Source of the DNA: Actinomycetes bacterium
GTDB lineage: Bacteria > Actinomycetota > Acidimicrobiia > Acidimicrobiales > RAAP-2
DNA length: 45,377 nucleotides
Assembly: GCA_021799615.1 (NCBI GenBank)
Contig: JAJZAC010000009.1
Location: 1-45,377 of the forward strand
Direction: 5' to 3'
Under the pieces are notes generated by a model that did no database searches, was not told where the DNA came from, and saw only the letters and a list, made by a program, of their open reading frames with translations. Position numbers and translations under genes: made by a program. Shown here piece by piece: positions 16,069 through 24,810 of the stretch. Positions within the stretch are counted from its first letter, which is position 1; each line of letters opens with the position of its first letter.

Positions 16069-17010
16069 ATGACACGTGACAGCAGCCCCCCGCCCTCCCG
16101 CGGCGGCCCCGCCGGCCGGGTCCGGTCCGAGCCGGGGCAGAAGGCCCCCCGGCGCTCGACGCCTCGGACGACGGCGACGTCCCGCACGTCGTCCGCCTCG
16201 ACGGCCCGGCCCCGGCCCCGCCGGGCGCCGGCCGGCCACGGGTCGACCCCGTCGCTCGACACGGGCGTGCTCGTCACCGGCGGGGCGTCGGGCATCGGTC
16301 GTGCCACCGCGTTAGCGGTCGCCGAGGCGGGGCGGCCGGTGGCCGTGTGGGACGTCGACGGCGACGGGGCCATCGAGACGGCCGAGCTGTGTGCGCGGGC
16401 CCACGGGGTCCGGACCCACGCGGCGGCGGTCGACGTGGTCGACAGCGCCGCCCACGGCCCGGCGCTGGCCGACGCGCTGGTGGCACTCGGCTCGGTCGGC
16501 GGGTTCGTGCATGCCGCCGGGATCTCGGGACCGATGTCGGTCGACTTCCTCGACGAGGCTGCCTGGGACCCGGTCTTCGACGTGAACGTCCGCGCCGCCG
16601 CACTCCTGCTGCGTGCGCTCCTCGACCCGTTCCGGGCGGCGGGGCCCGGCTCTGCCGCCGTGCTGGTGTCGTCGATCGAGGGGCTGTTCGGCAGCGCCAT
16701 GCTCACCGCCTACTGCTCCTCCAAGGCGGCCGTGCTGGGCCTGATGCGCTCGGTGGCCCACCGCTACGCCCTCGACGGGTTCCGGGTCAACGCCGTCTGC
16801 CCGGGCGCCGTGGCGACGCCGATGCTCGTCCCGGCGTTCGAGCTCCCCGGGTTCCGTGAGCGGATCGAGGAGCGGACGCCGCTCGGCCGTATCGCCGACC
16901 CCGCCGAGATCGCCCGCCCGATCCGCTTCCTCCTGTCCGAGGAGGCGTCGTTCGTCACCGGCACCCACCTGGTCATCGACGGGGGGATGACGGCCGTCAC
17001 CGCCATCTGA
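16069..17010 (+). CDS. Short-chain dehydrogenase/reductase, N-terminus uncertain
   Basis: The SDR core is clear: VLVTGGASGIGRATALA (NAD(P) glycine motif), VWDVDGDGA with the Asp that favours NAD(H), FVHAAGISGPM, the catalytic Ser of VLVSSIEG, Tyr/Lys of AYCSSKAAV, the PG motif VNAVCPGAVATPM, and the end FVTGTHLVIDGGMTAV. ATG 16069 follows GAGAGG at Shine-Dalgarno distance but adds about 65 Arg/Pro/Ser/Thr-rich residues before the core. That stretch is unlike a protein and another frame looks more coding-like there, so a frameshift or a start near the GTG at about 16267 is possible. It oxidises or reduces an unknown alcohol or ketone. Confidence 0.75.
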   Translation: MTRDSSPPPSRGGPAGRVRSEPGQKAPRRSTPRTTATSRTSSASTARPRPRRAPAGHGSTPSLDTGVLVTGGASGIGRATALAVAEAGRPVAVWDVDGDGAIETAELCARAHGVRTHAAAVDVVDSAAHGPALADALVALGSVGGFVHAAGISGPMSVDFLDEAAWDPVFDVNVRAAALLLRALLDPFRAAGPGSAAVLVSSIEGLFGSAMLTAYCSSKAAVLGLMRSVAHRYALDGFRVNAVCPGAVATPMLVPAFELPGFRERIEERTPLGRIADPAEIARPIRFLLSEEASFVTGTHLVIDGGMTAVTAI

Positions 17011-17058
17011 CGACGCCACCGGGGGCCCGCACGCGCCGGGTGCCCCCGATCCGGTTGA

Positions 17059-17982
17059 ATGGTCTGGATGGTCGTCGTCGTGGTCGCCGTGGTCGCCGTG
17101 GTCCTGGGCGTCGTCCTGGCGCGCCTTGGCCGCCGGGCCTCGACCGACGAGGCGCACTCCGTCGAGCGCTACCACGACGCGCTGGGCACCATCGAGACGA
17201 TCACCCACCGCACCGAACGCCCGGCCATCAGGGTCCTGGGCCGGCCCGGCGAGGACGACGGCCAGCCGTCTCCTCCACCCGATCTGGTGGCAGGGGCGCC
17301 ATCACCCGCCAACGGAGCCGGTTCGCCGCTGGTCTTCGATGACGCCCGGCCGGCCGGCGCTCCGCCGGCACCCCCGGTCGAGGTGTCGGGAGACGGGTTC
17401 CGGTCCGAACGCGCCCGGCGGACGGCCCTGTCGACGATGAACCACCGCAGCCGGAGCGTGACCCCGTACGTGGCGGCCGCCGTCGCCGTGGCCGTCATCG
17501 CCGGCCTCGCCGCCCTCGGCGCCCACGCCGGGAGCCGGAAGGCCGCCCGCCCGGCGGCGACCTCCAGGCCGGCCACCAGCCGCCCCACCGCCACCACCAC
17601 CACCGCTCCCACGACCACCATCCCCACCCAGCTGGTCGCCACCACCAGCACGGTCCAGTCGGGCACCTACCCCGTGGGCTCGCCGACCTACCAGGTGACG
17701 GTGACCACCACGTCTGGCCCATCGTGGGTGCAGGCCACGAGCGCCGGGTCGGGAACGGTCCTCTTCGCCGCCACCATCCCGCCGGGGCAGACGCAGGTCA
17801 TCCCCGCGTCGGGGACGGTCTCGGTCCTCATCGGGGCCCCGGCCACGCTCCAGGTCGACGGGGTGCCGGTCGTCATGCCGACGGGGAGCCGCACCCCCTT
17901 CACGGCCACGTTCGCCGCGTCGCCGGCTGCCGGCACCGGCACCACGACCACGGCACCTGCCGGGACGGCCGTCGGCGGCTGA
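17059..17982 (+). CDS. Membrane protein with RodZ C-terminal-like domain
   Basis: A protein of 304-307 residues; ATG 17059 and ATG 17068 are both possible, and the second lies seven bases after TTGAAT. An N-terminal hydrophobic helix (VVVVVAVVAVVLGVVLA) is followed by a short region with HDALGTIETI, a Pro-rich linker, a second helix (about 140-160, VTPYVAAAVAVAVIAGLAAL) and a Thr-rich stalk (TTTTAPTTTIPTQ). The last ~90 residues, with VQATSAGSGTVLFAATIPPGQTQVIPASGTVSVLIGAPATLQVDG, resemble the RodZ C-terminal/DUF4115 beta domain. No RodZ helix-turn-helix is present. A role at the envelope is inferred; function unknown. Confidence 0.6.
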   Translation: MVWMVVVVVAVVAVVLGVVLARLGRRASTDEAHSVERYHDALGTIETITHRTERPAIRVLGRPGEDDGQPSPPPDLVAGAPSPANGAGSPLVFDDARPAGAPPAPPVEVSGDGFRSERARRTALSTMNHRSRSVTPYVAAAVAVAVIAGLAALGAHAGSRKAARPAATSRPATSRPTATTTTAPTTTIPTQLVATTSTVQSGTYPVGSPTYQVTVTTTSGPSWVQATSAGSGTVLFAATIPPGQTQVIPASGTVSVLIGAPATLQVDGVPVVMPTGSRTPFTATFAASPAAGTGTTTTAPAGTAVGG

Positions 17983-18013
17983 GGAGTCGCCTCCACCGTC
18001 CGCCGGGCGGGGC

Positions 18014-20203
18014 TCAGATGTCGATGCCCACGGCGTCGAGCACGAAGGCGAGCACGAACGCCTCGTCCCGCCACGCCTCGTAACGGCCGGACGGGCCGCC
18101 GTGGCCGGCGTCGAGCTCCACCCGCAGGAGCACCCGGTTGTCCGGATTGGCCGCCCGGAGCCGGGCCACCCATTTGGCCGGCTCCCAATAGCCGACCCGG
18201 GGGTCGGAGAGGCCGGCGGTGGCCAGGATGTCCGGGTAGCGCACCGGGACGCCGGCGCTGTCCGCCGCCCGGATGTTGTCGTAGGGCGAGTACGACTTCA
18301 TGACCCGGTAGATGTCCTCGTCCTCCACGGGGTTGCCCCACTCCTCCCATTCGGTGACGGTGAGCGGCAGGCTCGGGTCCATCATGGTCGTGAGGCAGTC
18401 GACGAAGGGCACTTCTGCCACGATGGCCCGGAACAGCTCGGGGGCCGCGTTCGCCACCGCACCCATGAGCAGGCCGCCGGCGCTCCCGCCCCGGGCGACC
18501 AGACGGTCCGGGGCGGTGACGCCCCCGTCCACCAGGCTTCTGGCACAGGCCACGAAGTCGGAGAACGTGTGGGGCTTGGCCGCCAACTTCCCGTCCTCGT
18601 ACCACCGGCGACCCAGCTCGCCCCCGCCGCGCACGTGGGCGATGGCGAAGACGAAGCCCCGGTCGAGCAAACTGAGGCGGATCGAGGAGAACGTGGGGTC
18701 CATCGACGCCTCGTAGGAGCCGTACCCGTAGATGAGGCAGGGTGACGGCTCGAGCCTGCCGGGCTGCTCGCCCACCAGGTCGGCCCGCCAGACGAGGGAC
18801 ATGGGCACGCGTACCCCGTCGACGGCGGTGACCCATCGCCGCTCGCTGCGGTAGCGACCGGGGTCGAAGTCGCCCAGCACCGGCTGGCGCTTGCGCAGCC
18901 GCCGCTCCCCGGTCGCCATGTCCAGGTCGTAGACGGACCGGGGGGTGACGAGCGAGGTGTACTCGTAGCGGAGCACGCCGGTGTCGTACTCGGGGTTGGC
19001 CGCCCCCCACACCGTCGACGGCGACTCGGGCTGGTCGACCGGCACCGACTGGCCTGTCGTCCGGTCGACGACCCGTGCCCGGGACTCGCCCCCGTCGCGT
19101 TCGTAGACGACCAGGTGTCCGACGAAGGCGTCGACCCCCTCGAGGCGGACACCCGGCCGGTGGGGGAGGACCTCCGTCCAGGTGGACGGGTCGGCCGGTC
19201 CGTCGGGCGCGTCGAGGAGCCGGAAGTCGGGTGCCTCCTCGTTGGTGGTGACGAGGAACCTGCCGGCGCCGTCCCGCCCGTCGCGGTCGTGCTCGAGGTG
19301 GTACTCGATCCCCGGGCGCCGGGCGGCCAGCGGCCGGAAGGCCCCCTCGGGCCGGTCAGCCTCCAGCACGTGCACCTCGGAGGTGGTCTTGGAGTCGAGC
19401 GAGCAGACCACGAAGCGGTCGTCGCGGGTCCGGCCCACCCCCAAGAAGAAGTGCTCGTCGGGCTCCTCCATGACGAGCGTGTCCCCGGCCGGGTCGGTCC
19501 CGACCCGGTGGCGCCACAGCTGGTGGGGCCGCATGGCCTCGTCGACCCGCACGTAGAGGATGGTGGCGTTGTCGTCGAACCAGGCGCAACCGTAGGACGT
19601 GTCCTCGACGGCCTCGGGCGCCAGCTGCCCGGTCGCCAGATCCAGGATGCGCAGGGTGTAGCGCTCGCCGCCGGTGACGTCGGTGGAGTACACCAACCAG
19701 CGGTGGTCGGGGCTGACCGACAGGTTGCCCAGAGCGAAGTACTCGTGCCCCTCGGCCAAGACGTTCTCGTCCAGGATCACCTGTTCGTCGGCGGGCGGGG
19801 GCGACCCGGGCGCCGGGAGCTCCTCGGCGCCGGCGCCGGCGGCCGGGCGCCGGCAGTGGATGCCGTACTGCCGGCCCTCCTCGGTGCGGTGGTAGTACGA
19901 CCACGGGCCCTTCCGGCTCGGGACCGACAGGTCCGTCTCCTCGATCCGGGCCACGATCTCGTCGTACAGCGCCTCCTGCAGGGCGGAGGTGTGGGCGGTG
20001 GCCACCTCCGTGTGGGCGTTCTCGGCCCGGAGGTGGTCGATCACGGCCGGGTCGTCGCGGTCCCGCAGCCAGTACCACTCGTCCACGCGGACGTCGCCGT
20101 GCGCCTCGAGCTCCACGGGCCGGCGCTCGGGGACCGGTGGGGGAGCGACGGCGGGCTCGGCGGCGGGCTCGGCGGCGGGGAGGTCGGCATGGGGGTCGGT
20201 CAT
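18014..20203 (-). CDS. ptrB: Prolyl oligopeptidase family S9A peptidase, oligopeptidase B type
   Basis: A 729-residue cytosolic serine peptidase. After an Ala/Pro-rich start, EAHGDVRVDEWYWLRDRDDP opens a seven-bladed propeller (to about 450), then a C-terminal alpha/beta hydrolase. The catalytic triad is Ser574 in RGGSAGGLLMG, Asp667 in GLSDPRVGYWEPAKW and His701 in DAGHGGPSG. The segment SYEASMDPTFSSIRLSLLDRGFVFAIAHVRGGGELGRRWYEDGK is characteristic of oligopeptidase B, which cuts peptides after Arg or Lys. ATG 20203 lies six bases after CAATCT. It is divergent from sufB and convergent with the RodZ-like gene. Confidence 0.9.
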   Translation of the reverse strand: MTDPHADLPAAEPAAEPAVAPPPVPERRPVELEAHGDVRVDEWYWLRDRDDPAVIDHLRAENAHTEVATAHTSALQEALYDEIVARIEETDLSVPSRKGPWSYYHRTEEGRQYGIHCRRPAAGAGAEELPAPGSPPPADEQVILDENVLAEGHEYFALGNLSVSPDHRWLVYSTDVTGGERYTLRILDLATGQLAPEAVEDTSYGCAWFDDNATILYVRVDEAMRPHQLWRHRVGTDPAGDTLVMEEPDEHFFLGVGRTRDDRFVVCSLDSKTTSEVHVLEADRPEGAFRPLAARRPGIEYHLEHDRDGRDGAGRFLVTTNEEAPDFRLLDAPDGPADPSTWTEVLPHRPGVRLEGVDAFVGHLVVYERDGGESRARVVDRTTGQSVPVDQPESPSTVWGAANPEYDTGVLRYEYTSLVTPRSVYDLDMATGERRLRKRQPVLGDFDPGRYRSERRWVTAVDGVRVPMSLVWRADLVGEQPGRLEPSPCLIYGYGSYEASMDPTFSSIRLSLLDRGFVFAIAHVRGGGELGRRWYEDGKLAAKPHTFSDFVACARSLVDGGVTAPDRLVARGGSAGGLLMGAVANAAPELFRAIVAEVPFVDCLTTMMDPSLPLTVTEWEEWGNPVEDEDIYRVMKSYSPYDNIRAADSAGVPVRYPDILATAGLSDPRVGYWEPAKWVARLRAANPDNRVLLRVELDAGHGGPSGRYEAWRDEAFVLAFVLDAVGIDI

Positions 20204-20209
20204 CGGCCC

Positions 20210-20215
20210 AGATTG
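20210..20215 (-). promoter_or_regulatory. Probable -10 hexamer CAATCT of the oligopeptidase gene
   Basis: CAATCT on the minus strand six bases before ATG 20203. The position fits the leaderless pattern but the first base is not T. Confidence 0.35.
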
Positions 20216-20288
20216 GCACGGGCGCCACCGCCCCCGTCGCCAGCGGCGGCCGCCACCGCCCGCCGTCCGGGCGGCTGGGCCGGTTTGT

Positions 20289-20294
20289 TACTAT
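20289..20294 (+). promoter_or_regulatory. -10 hexamer TACTAT of the sufB transcript
   Basis: TACTAT overlaps the left half of the 23-bp element shared with the second suf unit. Transcription would start near 20301, giving a leader of about 40 nt that contains GGGAG five bases before ATG 20342. Confidence 0.5.
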
Positions 20295-20312
20295 GGCGGT
20301 AGGAGAAATCGG
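20290..20312 (+). promoter_or_regulatory. Candidate operator of the suf regulon, copy 1
   Basis: Matches bases 28281-28303 at 20 of 23 positions. The core is an interrupted palindrome CTAT-N4-GTAG followed by GAGAAATCGG. It covers the end of the -10 hexamer and the start of the transcript, a place where a bound protein would repress. The binding protein is unknown; an Rrf2-type iron-sulphur sensor is the natural guess. Confidence 0.5.
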
Positions 20313-20341
20313 CCGTCGTCCGGCGGCCCGTTGGGAGCGCC

Positions 20342-21739
20342 ATGACCACAGATCTCGACCTCGGCCGCTACGCCCTCGGATGGTCCGACGAAGAGGACTA
20401 CGTCTTCAAGCCCAAGAAGGGCCTGAACGAGTCGATCGTCCGGGAGATGTCGGCCATGAAGCACGAGCCGGAGTGGATGCGCGAATTCCGGCTGCGGGCC
20501 CTCGCCCGGTTCGACCGCCGACCGATGGCCCAGTGGTTCGCGGTCAACATGCCCGACCTCGACTTCGACGACATCTATTACTACATCAAGCCCACATCCG
20601 AGCAGACCGACGACTGGGACGAGCTCCCCGCCTCGATCAAGAACACCTACGAGAAGCTCGGGATCCCCGAGGCGGAACGCAAGTACCTGGCCGGCGTGAC
20701 GGCCCAGTACGAGTCGGAGGTCGTCTTCCACCGCAACCGAGCCGACCTCGAGTCGATGGGGGTCCTGTTCTGCGACATGGACACCGCGGTGCGGGAGTAC
20801 CCGGAGCTGGTGCGCAAGTACTTCGGCACGGTGATCCCGCCCAACGACAACAAGTTCGCCGCGCTCAACTCGGCCGTGTGGTCGGGCGGGTCGTTCATCT
20901 ACGTGCCGCCCGGGGTCGTCGTCGACCAGCCCCTCCAGGCCTACTTCCGCATCAACGCCGAGAACATGGGCCAGTTCGAGCGGACGCTGATCATCGCCGA
21001 CGAGGGCGCCCAGGTGCACTACGTCGAGGGGTGCTCCGCCCCCGTGTACACGACCGACTCGCTGCACTCGGCCGTGGTCGAGCTCGTCGCCCTGCCGGGC
21101 AGCCGCATCACCTACACCACTATCCAGAACTGGTCGAACAACGTCTACAACCTGGTGACCAAGCGGGCCCGGGCCGAGGCCGAGGCACGCGTCGAGTGGA
21201 TCGACGGGAACATCGGCTCCCGCCTCACCATGAAGTACCCCTCCGTCTACCTCATGGGGCCGAAGGCGTCCGGCGAGGTGCTCTCCGTGGCCTACGCCGG
21301 TGCCGGCCAGCACCAGGACGCCGGCGCCAAGATGATCCACGCCGCTCCCGAGACCACCTCGACCATCGTCTCCAAGTCGATCTCGAAGGACGGCGGCGCC
21401 ACCACCTACCGGGGGCTGGTCCACGTCGACGAGGGCGCCAAGCACTCGAAGAGCTTCGTCCGCTGCGACGCCCTGCTCCTCGACGAGCAGTCGGTCTCGG
21501 AGACGAAGCCGTACATGGAGGTGGCCGAGCGCGACGCCCGCATCGGGCACGAGGCCACCGTCTCCAAGGTCGGGGACGACCAGCTCTTCTACCTGATGAG
21601 CCGGGGACTGTCGGAGCAGCAGGCGATGGGGATGATCGTGAACGGCTTCATCGAGCCGATCACCCGCACGCTACCCATGGAGTACGCCGTCGAGTGGTCC
21701 CGCCTCATCGAGCTGCAGATGGAAGGCGCCATCGGCTGA
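20342..21739 (+). CDS. sufB: Fe-S cluster assembly protein SufB
   Basis: A 465-residue scaffold subunit of the SufBCD complex, where clusters are built from sulphide delivered by SufS/SufU. The N-terminal helical part ([28 protein letters not shown]) and the right-handed parallel beta-helix with [25 protein letters not shown] are typical. Cys375 ([13 protein letters not shown]) corresponds to the essential core cysteine of E. coli SufB (Cys405), which pairs with a SufD His. GRNDIS-type variation is absent and length is normal. GGGAG precedes ATG 20342. The suf genes continue downstream on this strand after an unrelated minus-strand crotonase. Confidence 0.95.
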   Translation: MTTDLDLGRYALGWSDEEDYVFKPKKGLNESIVREMSAMKHEPEWMREFRLRALARFDRRPMAQWFAVNMPDLDFDDIYYYIKPTSEQTDDWDELPASIKNTYEKLGIPEAERKYLAGVTAQYESEVVFHRNRADLESMGVLFCDMDTAVREYPELVRKYFGTVIPPNDNKFAALNSAVWSGGSFIYVPPGVVVDQPLQAYFRINAENMGQFERTLIIADEGAQVHYVEGCSAPVYTTDSLHSAVVELVALPGSRITYTTIQNWSNNVYNLVTKRARAEAEARVEWIDGNIGSRLTMKYPSVYLMGPKASGEVLSVAYAGAGQHQDAGAKMIHAAPETTSTIVSKSISKDGGATTYRGLVHVDEGAKHSKSFVRCDALLLDEQSVSETKPYMEVAERDARIGHEATVSKVGDDQLFYLMSRGLSEQQAMGMIVNGFIEPITRTLPMEYAVEWSRLIELQMEGAIG

Positions 21740-21797
21740 TCCGGTCCGCCGCCGGCCCTGCGCTTCGTCGGCGGCACCGAGCAGGCAGAATGTCCCC

Positions 21798-22142
21798 ATG
21801 GCCATGCGCGAGGAGTGCAAGCACTTCCAGAGCCGGACCTACGACTCCGGCGAGGTGGCGCGGTTCTGCTCGCTCGACCTGGCCCCCGACGCCCCGTGGA
21901 AGTGCCCGGACGACTGCCCCTCCTACCAGCCGAGGATGGCCGACGTGGGATGGGAGCACGGCTCGCTGGTGGAGCCGGCCATCGAGGACATGCCGCCGGT
22001 GCCGGACGAGGAGGCCGCCGCACTCCTCGAATCGGCCGAGGACATCGTGAACGCCGCCGGTCCGTCCATCGTCGCCGACGTGGTGAAGGACGAGGCCCGC
22101 CAGCAGCGGTCGCGGGACCGGTGGTGGCGCCGGCGGCGCTGA
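21798..22142 (+). CDS. Small four-cysteine protein downstream of sufB
   Basis: A 114-residue protein with exactly four cysteines, all in the first 40 residues: Cys7 (REECKHF), Cys24 (RFCSLDLAP), Cys36 and Cys40 (WKCPDDCPSY). The arrangement suggests a zinc or iron-sulphur site. The middle is acidic (EPAIEDMPPVPDEEAAALLESAEDI) and the tail is very basic (RQQRSRDRWWRRRR). There is no membrane segment. It starts 58 nt after sufB on the same strand; a second ATG six bases in (21804) is an equally good start. I do not recognise the family with certainty. Position suggests a helper of SufB or a cluster carrier, which is inference. Confidence 0.7.
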   Translation: MAMREECKHFQSRTYDSGEVARFCSLDLAPDAPWKCPDDCPSYQPRMADVGWEHGSLVEPAIEDMPPVPDEEAAALLESAEDIVNAAGPSIVADVVKDEARQQRSRDRWWRRRR

Positions 22143-22172
22143 CGCCACCGCTCCGGTACCGTCCGGGAGCGC

Positions 22173-23051
22173 TCAGGTGCCGCTGAACCGGGCGGGGCGC
22201 TTCTCGCCGAAGGCGACCATCGCCTCCGTCAGGTCGTCGGACGCGAAGAAGCCGGCGTTCCAGGCGGCGACGTAGTCCAGGCCGTCGGCCACTCGCTGGC
22301 GGTCGGCGACGGCCAGCACCGCCTTGGTGCCCTGCACGGCGAGCGGCGAGTTGGCGGCGATCCTGCTGGCCAGTTCGGACGCGGCGGCGGCCAGGGCCGC
22401 CTCGTCGGCCACCACGTGGTTGACGAGGCCGATCTCCGCCGCCCGGGCGGCGTCGATGTCCATGCCGGTGAAGGCCAGCTCGGCCACGTGCCCTCGGCCG
22501 ATGATGCCGGGCAGGCGCTGCAGGCTGCCGAGGTCGGCCACGATCGCCACCTTCGTCTCGCGCACGGAGAAGACGGCATCGGCCGCGGCCAGGCGGATGT
22601 CGCAGGCGGCGATGAGGTCGACGCCCCCACCGATGCAGTAGCCGTGCACGGCGGCGATCACCGGCTTCGGGCACGCCGCCACCGACGTCACCGACGCCTG
22701 CAGGCGAAGGATCTCGGACCGGGTGGCGGCGGCACGGGAGGCCATCGACGAGCTGCCACCCGCCCCGGGTGAGACGAGGCCGCCCATGGCGGTGAGGTCG
22801 AGCCCCACGCTGAAGTGCGGGCCCCGCGCCGCCACCACCACGGCGCGCACGGCCGGGTCGTCGGCGACGACCGCCATGGCCCGGGGCAGGTCCTGCCAGA
22901 ACGCGGGCCCGAGCGCGTTCCGCTTCTCCGGCCGGTCGAGCCAGACCGTGGCGACGTGCCCGTCGACCTCGATCGAGAGGACCTCGGAGTGGAACGCCGG
23001 GGCTCCGGCGTCGGTGTCGGCGGCGGGCGATGCGGGGGCGTCGTGCGGCAT
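22173..23051 (-). CDS. Crotonase, dienoyl-CoA isomerase-like
   Basis: A 292-residue crotonase. HVATVWLDRPEKRNALGPAFW, GPHFSVGLDLTAMGG (oxyanion hole), GYCIGGGVDLIAACDIRL and VRETKVAIVADLGSLQRLP are visible. The Asp of GGGVDL, the Glu of VRET and the Asp of VADLG correspond to the three acidic residues of mammalian ECH1 (delta3,5-delta2,4-dienoyl-CoA isomerase), and DLGSLQRLP follows ECH1 more closely than enoyl-CoA hydratase. It therefore probably isomerises dienoyl-CoA in beta-oxidation of unsaturated acids, though hydratase activity cannot be excluded. ATG 23051 is six bases after TACGCT. It interrupts the suf genes on the opposite strand. Confidence 0.82.
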   Translation of the reverse strand: MPHDAPASPAADTDAGAPAFHSEVLSIEVDGHVATVWLDRPEKRNALGPAFWQDLPRAMAVVADDPAVRAVVVAARGPHFSVGLDLTAMGGLVSPGAGGSSSMASRAAATRSEILRLQASVTSVAACPKPVIAAVHGYCIGGGVDLIAACDIRLAAADAVFSVRETKVAIVADLGSLQRLPGIIGRGHVAELAFTGMDIDAARAAEIGLVNHVVADEAALAAAASELASRIAANSPLAVQGTKAVLAVADRQRVADGLDYVAAWNAGFFASDDLTEAMVAFGEKRPARFSGT

Positions 23052-23057
23052 GGGCGA

Positions 23058-23063
23058 AGCGTA
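23058..23063 (-). promoter_or_regulatory. -10 hexamer TACGCT of the crotonase gene
   Basis: TACGCT on the minus strand, six bases before ATG 23051, no Shine-Dalgarno sequence. It excludes the much longer open frame that continues upstream through sufD. Confidence 0.6.
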
Positions 23064-23119
23064 GGGCGCGGTCGCCCGGTCGGCACGTCCGGCCCGGCCG
23101 GGGCCCGGGCGGTGGCGGG

Positions 23120-23125
23120 TAGCAT
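23120..23125 (+). promoter_or_regulatory. Probable -10 hexamer TAGCAT of the sufD transcript
   Basis: TAGCAT lies 55 bases before ATG 23181, so this message would have a leader of about 48 nt, unlike most neighbours. It suggests that sufD-Rieske-sufC has its own promoter separate from sufB. Confidence 0.4.
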
Positions 23126-23180
23126 GTGACCGCAGGGCTCGAGGTCGAGCCGTGCACGCCGACAGGCCGCTGACCGACCC

Positions 23181-24500
23181 ATGACGCCCCCCTCCTTCAC
23201 ATCCGACGGCGCACGTGCCCTGCCCGGACCCGCATGGCTGGCGGAACGCCGCGCCGACGCGGCCGAGCGCTTCGCTACCCAACCGGTGCCCACGCCGAAG
23301 GACGAGGTGTGGCGGTACAGCCGCATCGACCAGCTCGACCTCGAGGCCTTCGCCCCGGACGTCGGCGCCGTATCGGTGGACCCGGTGCTGGTCGCCTCGG
23401 CCGTCCGGCTGGCCGACCGGTTCGGCCCCCGCGCCGCGCTGGTCGTGACCGTCGACGGCGCCGTCGTCTCCGACCTCCCGGCGCCCGCCGGTGGGCTGGC
23501 CGTGTCGAGACCAGCCGGCGGGCATGGCGCCGCGCCGGATGCGCTCGGGTCGGTGGCCACGGAACCGAGCGACTTCGCGCTGCTGAACGACGCCTTCGCG
23601 CCCGACCCCGTGGTGGTCGACGTGGCCGCCGGCTCCGAGGTCGGTGACCCGGTGGTCGTGGTCCACGTGGTGGGTGCCGGGGGCACGGGCAGCGCCTGCT
23701 TCCCCCGCACGGTGGTGCGGGCCGGCGAGGGATCGCGCTCGTCGGTCGTCGCCGTCACCGTCGGCGCCGGGGCGCTGGCCGGGCGCACCGGTCCCGGCCC
23801 GTCCCACCTGGTCGTGCCCGTCGTCGAGCTCGCCGTGGCCGACGGCGCCCGCCTCGCCTACGTGGGCGTGGACCAGCCCGACGGGGCCGCCTGGTACATC
23901 GCGTCCCAGGTGGGCAGGGTCGGCGCCCAGGGCCTGTTGCGCAGCTTCGTCGCCGCCCTCGGCGGCAGCTATGCCCGCCAGCGGACGGACACGTCGCTGG
24001 CCGGCGACGGCGCCCGCTCGGAGCTGCGTGCCGCCTATCTGGGCCGCGACGACCAGATGCTCGACTTCCGTACCCTCCAGGACCACGTGGCCCCCCGCAC
24101 GGCGAGCGACCTCCTGTTCACCGGTGCCGTTCGGGAGCACGCCCACTCCGTCTACAGCGGGATGATCCGGATCCGGCGCGGGGCCGTCAAGGCCGACGCC
24201 GCCCAGACCAACCACAACCTCGTGCTCGACGACGGGGCCCATGCCGACTCGGTGCCCAACCTCGACATCGAGGAGAACGACGTCCGCTGCTCCCACGGAT
24301 CGACCGTCGGTCCGGTCGACGAGGAGCAGCGCTACTACCTCGAGACGAGGGGCGTTCCCACCGACGAGGCGGAGCGGCTCATCGTGCGCGGCTTCTTCGC
24401 CGACATCGCCGGTCAGGTCCCCGTGCCGGGGGCGGCCGGCGTGGTGCGCGACCTGCTGGCCGAGCGTCTGGCCGCAGCTCCGGGGGGGACCGATGCCTGA
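23181..24500 (+). CDS. sufD: Fe-S cluster assembly protein SufD
   Basis: A 439-residue partner of SufB in the SufBC2D complex. The N-terminus PGPAWLAERRADAAERFATQPVPTPKDEVWRYSRI is the usual helical region, followed by the parallel beta-helix. AEDNHNLVLDDG-like segment QTNHNLVLDDGAHADSVPNLDIEENDVRCSHGSTVGPVDEEQRYYLETRG closes it; His372 in RCSHGST corresponds to E. coli His360, which together with the SufB cysteine forms the nascent cluster site. It is the first gene of a tight set: its stop overlaps the Rieske gene by 8 bp. Confidence 0.94.
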   Translation: MTPPSFTSDGARALPGPAWLAERRADAAERFATQPVPTPKDEVWRYSRIDQLDLEAFAPDVGAVSVDPVLVASAVRLADRFGPRAALVVTVDGAVVSDLPAPAGGLAVSRPAGGHGAAPDALGSVATEPSDFALLNDAFAPDPVVVDVAAGSEVGDPVVVVHVVGAGGTGSACFPRTVVRAGEGSRSSVVAVTVGAGALAGRTGPGPSHLVVPVVELAVADGARLAYVGVDQPDGAAWYIASQVGRVGAQGLLRSFVAALGGSYARQRTDTSLAGDGARSELRAAYLGRDDQMLDFRTLQDHVAPRTASDLLFTGAVREHAHSVYSGMIRIRRGAVKADAAQTNHNLVLDDGAHADSVPNLDIEENDVRCSHGSTVGPVDEEQRYYLETRGVPTDEAERLIVRGFFADIAGQVPVPGAAGVVRDLLAERLAAAPGGTDA

Positions 24501-24810
24501 GACGGTGCGGATCTGCCGACGCGACGACCTGGCACCGGGGGAGGCCCGCCGTTTCGACGTGGGCGACCTGCGGGTGGCGCTCGTCCGGATCGGCGACGAC
24601 TTCTACGCCATCGGCGACCGGTGCAGTCACGAGGACTTCTCGCTGGCCGAAGGTGAGGTGTGGGAGGCGGAGGCGGAGATCGAGTGCGCCCGCCACGGTT
24701 CGACCTTCGACCTGCGCACCGGGGCGCCGTGCTCGCTCCCGGCCACCACACCGGTGCCGGTCTTCGACGTGGTGGTCGACGACGACGACGTCTCGGTGGT
24801 GGTCCGATGA
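24493..24810 (+). CDS. Rieske [2Fe-2S] ferredoxin of the suf operon
   Basis: A 106-residue small Rieske protein. The cluster ligands are Cys-x-His in DRCSHEDFSLAEG and Cys-x2-His in ECARHGSTFDLRTGAP, with the final CSLPATTPVPVFDV. This is the NirD/dioxygenase-ferredoxin type, often labelled 'non-heme iron oxygenase ferredoxin subunit', and a gene of this kind sits between sufD and sufC in many actinobacteria. Its role there is unproven; electron supply for cluster assembly is the obvious inference. ATG 24493 overlaps the sufD stop by 8 bp, and its own stop overlaps the sufC start as ATGA. Confidence 0.9.
   Translation: MPETVRICRRDDLAPGEARRFDVGDLRVALVRIGDDFYAIGDRCSHEDFSLAEGEVWEAEAEIECARHGSTFDLRTGAPCSLPATTPVPVFDVVVDDDDVSVVVR

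Noticed and set aside
22173-24296. Minus-strand open frame of 707 codons that would extend the crotonase far upstream
   Set aside because: The extra 415 codons lie antisense to sufD, are rich in His/Gly/Arg, and include the crotonase promoter. The crotonase starts at 23051.
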